This document shows positions 3,526-7,177 of a stretch of 7,177 bases of DNA, piece after piece. Made by a program: the position numbers and the translations under genes. Positions within the stretch are counted from its first letter, which is position 1. Every line of letters begins with the position of its first letter. The stretch is taken from the NCBI GenBank assembly GCA_035547055.1, contig DASZVN010000126.1, positions 1 to 7,177 on the forward strand, given 5' to 3'. Source of the DNA: DASZVN01 sp035547055. GTDB taxonomy: Bacteria > Pseudomonadota > Alphaproteobacteria > Rhizobiales > Methylopilaceae. The notes beneath the pieces are model-generated. The model saw nothing but the letters and a program-made list of their open reading frames with translations. It was not told where the DNA came from and ran no database searches.

Positions 3526-5913
3526 GTGGACGCAACCGTGGAGCCGAGCAGCGCGACCGATCCGGTCTGTGGCATGACGGTCGACCCGACACGCTCGCCG
3601 CATTCCGCCGAGCACGGCGGGCGCCTCTATCATTTCTGCTCGGCCGGGTGCCGGACGAAGTTCGTCGCCGCGCCGGAGCGCTACGCCGGCAACGACGGCG
3701 ACGCCGCCCCGGCGCACGACCATCGCCGAGACGATCATCATCATCATCACCACGGCGGCACCCCTGCCGCTGCCCCCTCCCCGGCCGCGGCGGACGGCGC
3801 GGTCTACACCTGTCCGATGCATCCGGAGGTGCGGCAGATCGGGCCCGGCGCGTGTCCGATCTGCGGGATGGCGCTGGAGCCGGTCGCGGTCTCCGCCGAA
3901 CTGGAGGCGAACCCCGAGCTGGTCGACATGACGCGCCGGCTCGCGATCGGGCTCGTGTTCGCGGTTCCGCTCATCGTCCTCGACATGGCCGCGCATTTCG
4001 GCGGCCTGCATCGCCTGATTGCCCCGCAGGCGCTGAATTGGATCGAGCTCGCCCTGGCAGCGCCGGTGGTGGCCTGGGCGGGCGCGCCGTTCTTCGTGCG
4101 CTTCTGGCGCTCGCTCGTGACGCGCCACCTCAACATGTTCACCCTGATCGGCCTCGGCACCGGGGTCGCGGCGGCCTATTCGACGGTCGCGACCGTCCTG
4201 CCCGGCCTGTTCCCGCCGGCGTTCCGCGGCGAGGACGGCGCCGTCGCGGTCTATTTCGAGGCGGCGGCGGCGATCACCGTGCTCGTGCTGGTCGGCCAGG
4301 TGCTGGAGCTTCGCGCCCGCGCCGCGACCTCGGGCGCGCTCCGGGCGCTCCTCGACCTCGCCCCCAAGACCGCGCTTCGGGTCCGCGACGGCCTCGGCGA
4401 CGAGGACGTGCCGCTCGAAGCGATCGTCGCGGGCGACCGGCTGCGGGTGCGGCCCGGCGGTTCAGTGCCGGTCGACGGCGTCGTGCTCGAGGGCCGGGCC
4501 ACGGTCGACGAGGCGATGGTGACCGGCGAGGCGACCCCGGTGGTGCGCGAGGCCGGCGGCGCCCTGATCGGCGGCACGCTCGTCGTGCGCGGCAGCGTGG
4601 TGATGCGGGCCGAGAAGGTCGGGCGCGACACCATGCTGGCGAGGATCGTCGACCTCGTGGCGGCGGCGCAGCGCTCGCGCGCGCCGGTGCAGCGCCTCGC
4701 CGACCAGGTCGCCGGCTGGTTCGTGCCGGCGGTGGTCGCGGTTGCCGTGCTGGCCTTCGCGGCCTGGGCCGCGTTCGGGCCCGAGCCGCGCTTCGCCTTC
4801 GCGCTGGTCGCGGCGGTGTCGGTCCTGATCATCGCCTGCCCGTGCGCGCTCGGCCTCGCCACGCCGATGTCGATCATGGTCGGCATCGGCCGCGCCGCCC
4901 GCGCCGGCATCCTGGTCCGCGATGCCGAGGTGCTGGAGCGGCTCGAGCGCGCCGACACCCTCGCGATCGACAAGACCGGCACGCTGACCGAAGGGCGGCC
5001 GCGGCTCGTCGCGGTCCGGCGCCTCGGCGTCATCGGCGAGGACGACCTGCTCCGGCTCGCCGCGGCGGCCGAACGCGGCAGCGAGCATCCCCTGGCGCTC
5101 GCCGTGACGGCGGCGGCGTCCGAACGGGGGCTTGGCGCGCCCGCGGTACGGGATTTCGACTCGCTCGCCGGCCAGGGCATCACCGCCGCGGTCGACGGAC
5201 GCCGCGTCGCCCTCGGCAATGCCGCTCTGATGGCGGCGCTCGGCATCGACGGCGCGGCCGCCGGCACGGACGAGGCCGCCCGTCTGGCGAGCGACGGCGC
5301 GACGGTCGTGTTCGTGGCGGTCGACGGCGCGGTGGCGGGCCTGCTGGCCATCGCCGATCCGGTTCGAGGCAGCGCCGCCGCCGCGGTGCGCGCGCTTGCG
5401 GCGGACGGGATGCGGGTGGTGATGCTGACCGGCGACAGCGAGGCCGCGGCGAATGCCGTGGCGCGCCGCCTCGGCATCGCGGAGGTCGAGGCGGGGCTCA
5501 AGCCGGCGGACAAGGCGGCGGCGGTGGCGCGGCTCCGGGCCGCCGGCCGCCGGGTCGCGATGGCCGGCGACGGCATCAACGATGCTCCGGCGCTGGCGGC
5601 GGCCGATGTCGGCATCGCGATGGGCGGCGGCGCCGACATCGCCCTCGAAAGCGCCGGCGTGACCCTGCTTCACGGCGATCTCGCGGGCATCCTCCGCGCG
5701 CGCCGGCTGTCCCGCGCGGCGATGCGGAACATCCGCCAGAACCTGACCTTCGCCTTCGTCTACAACGCGCTCGGCGTGCCGATCGCCGCCGGCGTGCTCT
5801 ATCCGGCCTTCGGCCTCCTGCTGTCGCCGGTGATCGCCGCGGCGGCGATGGCGCTGTCCTCGGTCAGCGTGGTCGCGAACGCCCTGCGCCTCCAGGCCGC
5901 GAAGCTCGATTGA
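3526..5913 (+). CDS. copA: Cu(+)-exporting P1B-1 ATPase with YHS and HMBD domains
   Basis: A 795-aa inner-membrane pump exporting Cu(I), perhaps also Ag(I), from the cytoplasm with ATP. The N-terminus has a YHS domain (12-53; Cys15, Cys38, Cys42), a histidine-rich linker with six consecutive His (71-76), and a heavy-metal-binding domain (CPMHP at 96-100, CPICGM at 110-115). No classical CxxC HMA domain is present. The core has predicted helices at about 139-155, 171-193, 205-225, 246-264, 399-419, 427-450, 740-760 and 766-790. Signature residues are the TGE actuator loop (333-335), CPC in the membrane (438-440), phosphorylation site DKTGT (Asp482), HP (521-522) for ATP binding, and GDGINDAP (681-688). 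YN (746-747) and MALSS (775-779) in the last two helices complete the Cu(I) site and distinguish P1B-1 from Zn/Cd pumps. Divergent csoR and the operator indicate copper induction. The GTG start has GGAG 8 nt upstream. The gene looks intact. Confidence 0.95.
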   Translation: MDATVEPSSATDPVCGMTVDPTRSPHSAEHGGRLYHFCSAGCRTKFVAAPERYAGNDGDAAPAHDHRRDDHHHHHHGGTPAAAPSPAAADGAVYTCPMHPEVRQIGPGACPICGMALEPVAVSAELEANPELVDMTRRLAIGLVFAVPLIVLDMAAHFGGLHRLIAPQALNWIELALAAPVVAWAGAPFFVRFWRSLVTRHLNMFTLIGLGTGVAAAYSTVATVLPGLFPPAFRGEDGAVAVYFEAAAAITVLVLVGQVLELRARAATSGALRALLDLAPKTALRVRDGLGDEDVPLEAIVAGDRLRVRPGGSVPVDGVVLEGRATVDEAMVTGEATPVVREAGGALIGGTLVVRGSVVMRAEKVGRDTMLARIVDLVAAAQRSRAPVQRLADQVAGWFVPAVVAVAVLAFAAWAAFGPEPRFAFALVAAVSVLIIACPCALGLATPMSIMVGIGRAARAGILVRDAEVLERLERADTLAIDKTGTLTEGRPRLVAVRRLGVIGEDDLLRLAAAAERGSEHPLALAVTAAASERGLGAPAVRDFDSLAGQGITAAVDGRRVALGNAALMAALGIDGAAAGTDEAARLASDGATVVFVAVDGAVAGLLAIADPVRGSAAAAVRALAADGMRVVMLTGDSEAAANAVARRLGIAEVEAGLKPADKAAAVARLRAAGRRVAMAGDGINDAPALAAADVGIAMGGGADIALESAGVTLLHGDLAGILRARRLSRAAMRNIRQNLTFAFVYNALGVPIAAGVLYPAFGLLLSPVIAAAAMALSSVSVVANALRLQAAKLD

Positions 5914-6011
5914 CGCATCATCGCCCCTGGGGATTGCCGCTCTTCCGGGGGGCCTGAGCCCGAGGCAGGCCTTTCGGCACCGGGCGCTCGCGCCCCGGCG
6001 CCGTCACAGCC
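5914..6011. other. Convergent intergenic gap after copA
   Basis: This 98-bp gap separates the copA stop from the stop of the unknown membrane-protein gene. It contains only two candidate hairpins (5951-5974 and 5980-5998). The second is a CCGGG/CCCGG stem with an inner CG/CG pair, which could act for either strand. No small gene was seen. Confidence 0.55.
5951..5974 (+). terminator. Candidate copA terminator
   Basis: GGCCTG (5951-5956) and CAGGCC (5966-5971) form a perfect 6-bp stem around a 9-nt loop, followed at once by TTT. It lies 38 nt after the copA stop. The short T-run makes it a weak intrinsic terminator. Confidence 0.45.
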
Positions 6012-7177
6012 TCAATGCGAGGGCGACTGGCCGGCCGGCGCGGCGCCGGAGGGGGCGCCGGCCGTGGGGGGCGGCGTGTTGGCGGCGGTCGCCGCTTCCT
6101 GCTGCCACGCCGCCAGGGCCTGCTCGAACGCCTTGGTCCCGGCGGCGCCCTTGCCGAAGGTCAGGACGGCGCGGCGGCCGTTGTCATAGAGTACCGGCAG
6201 GTCGATCCAGCCGTTGTCGCGGATCGCGGCGAGGTTCTTCGCCTGCTCGGCCGGATTGTTCGAAAGGCCGATCAGGAAGAAATTGTCCATCACCCGGACC
6301 GAGAGGGCCGCCAGCGCCTGGCCGCCGGCCTCCTCGGTCGGCTTGAACAGGATGCCCGGCACGTTGGCGATGCCGCCGTTGGCGAAGTCCGACGGCAGGG
6401 TGAACTGCAGGTCGATGGTATGGCTCGCCGGCAGCGTCTGGTCGGTGTTGCGCTTGATCGTCATCTTCAGGCGGAGCTTGCGCTCGGGGATGACGACGTC
6501 GGCGATCAGCGCGGTCTGGCGCGGGTGCCCGGCCTCCTCGATGCCGGCGTCGATCGACCAGGTCGCGGTGCCGACGAAGGCGCTGCCGCTCTGCCGGTCG
6601 GGGGTCTCCTCGTAGAGGATGGCGCGCTGGCTCGCCGCCGGGGTCGCCTCGGTCGCGGCGCCGCTCGGCTGCGTCGGCGGCTTGTCGAGCCGCGCGACGG
6701 TCGTGTTCGGCGCCGTCGCCGGTGCGCTCGGCGCCGTGGCCGGGGCGCCGGTCGCGGCCGGGGCGTTCGTCGTCGCGGCGGGAGCGTTGGCCGAAGCGGT
6801 GCTGTCGGTGCCGACGCGCTCGACGATCTTCGGCGGGGCGGCAGACACCGACGCGGTGCCCTTGGCCGGCGCCGGCGTCGCCGTCAGCATGTCGGCAAGC
6901 TGGTCGCGGGCGAGATAGGCACCGCTGCCGATCGCGGCGACGAGCAGCACCACGACCCCGGCGGCGATCGCCGGCCAGCGGCTGCGGCGAAGCTCCGGCG
7001 CGCCGAAGGCGGGTTCCGGACGGGGCTGGCCGAGAGACGACAGCGGCGGCGCGCCCGGCGGCTCGGCCTTGGCGATCGCGGCGGCGGCCGGCGGGGTCGC
7101 CGGAGGCTCCGTCGCCCTCGGCGGCCCCGGCGGGGCGGCGGGCGGCCCCATCGGCACCGCCTTCGCCGGACCGGCCT
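6012..7177 (-). CDS. Uncharacterised one-pass membrane protein, possibly 5'-incomplete
   Basis: At least 379-381 aa. Counting from the GTG at 7155-7157, the N-terminus is Pro/Ala-rich (1-55). A single membrane helix follows at about 62-83 after RRSRW, which predicts a cytoplasmic N-terminus and periplasmic C-terminus. Then come an Ala/Thr/Pro-rich linker (about 92-175), a folded domain (about 178-350) starting RAILYEE and containing ADVVIPERKLRLKMTIKRN, TLPASHTIDLQF and IANVPGILF, and a disordered Pro/Ala tail. I recall this domain from hypothetical proteins of Bradyrhizobium and relatives; no function is established. The frame stays open to the window edge, so the true start may lie outside. 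An internal start is also possible: GAAGG lies 8 nt before the ATG at 7149-7151. It converges on copA and shows no copper motifs, so a link to copper is not supported. Confidence 0.75.
   Translation of the reverse strand, partial: AGPAKAVPMGPPAAPPGPPRATEPPATPPAAAAIAKAEPPGAPPLSSLGQPRPEPAFGAPELRRSRWPAIAAGVVVLLVAAIGSGAYLARDQLADMLTATPAPAKGTASVSAAPPKIVERVGTDSTASANAPAATTNAPAATGAPATAPSAPATAPNTTVARLDKPPTQPSGAATEATPAASQRAILYEETPDRQSGSAFVGTATWSIDAGIEEAGHPRQTALIADVVIPERKLRLKMTIKRNTDQTLPASHTIDLQFTLPSDFANGGIANVPGILFKPTEEAGGQALAALSVRVMDNFFLIGLSNNPAEQAKNLAAIRDNGWIDLPVLYDNGRRAVLTFGKGAAGTKAFEQALAAWQQEAATAANTPPPTAGAPSGAAPAGQSPSH

Noticed and set aside
3736..3756. Artificial His-tag or vector sequence at the six-histidine run in copA
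   Set aside because: The run sits in a natural His/Asp-rich linker between two metal-binding domains, with no vector sequence or cloning site around it.
3487..4128. N-terminal extension of csoR into the copA region
   Set aside because: The 91-aa form matches the family length. The extension would read antisense through the operator and the copA start and shows no conserved residues.
4251..5673. Long minus-strand frames antisense to copA (403 and 462 codons)
   Set aside because: Composition is Ala/Ser/Arg or His/Arg-rich without recognisable domains. They are explained by G/C third positions of copA.
3648..5957. 769-codon plus-strand frame inside copA
   Set aside because: Arg/Gly/Pro-rich translation with no motif, completely overlapping a clear P-type ATPase. 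This is typical of GC-rich shadow frames.

Overview
This is a very GC-rich chromosomal segment with strong G/C preference at third codon positions. The gene content suggests an alphaproteobacterium of the Rhizobiales/Hyphomicrobiales type. The clues are a DUF1236 protein, an ArsR-methyltransferase fusion, an HdeD-like membrane protein, and a one-pass membrane protein whose C-terminal domain resembles a rhizobial hypothetical family. I could not place the genus. There are no tRNA or rRNA genes, CRISPR arrays or insertion sequences.

Layout. Positions 1-84 are a non-coding edge. From 85 to 1154, on the minus strand, lies a two-gene unit: an HdeD/DUF308 six-helix membrane protein followed by a short TrmO/TsaA-type tRNA methyltransferase whose GTG start overlaps the upstream stop. 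A 257-bp divergent intergenic region (1155-1411) separates this from a plus-strand pair. The first of the pair is a secreted glycine-rich protein with two DUF1236 repeats (1412-2122). The second is an ArsR-type DNA-binding domain fused to a SAM-dependent methyltransferase (2164-3204). The fusion gene converges, with a 6-bp gap, on csoR (3211-3486, minus). csoR is divergent from copA (3526-5913, plus), a Cu(+) P1B-type ATPase. A convergent gap of about 100 bp holds candidate hairpins. The last gene (6012 to the right edge, minus) is an unknown one-pass membrane protein.

The clearest functional unit is the copper-efflux switch. CsoR has the full Cu(I) ligand set (Cys33, His58, Cys62). It reads away from CopA across a 39-bp gap holding a 17-bp dyad, ATACCC-N5-GGGTAT. 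This dyad overlaps a self-complementary TATATA that could serve as the -10 for both genes, each with a -35-like hexamer exactly 17 bp away. Copper binding to CsoR would release the operator and switch on CopA, with CsoR controlling itself. CopA carries a YHS domain, a six-histidine run and a heavy-metal-binding CPMHP...CPICGM domain instead of the usual CxxC (HMA) domains.

Nothing here amounts to a wholly new multi-gene system. The items most worth a second look are the compact shared-promoter switch, the cysteine-free ArsR-methyltransferase fusion without its usual methionine-pathway neighbours, the internally duplicated DUF1236 protein, and the uncharacterised membrane protein at the right edge.
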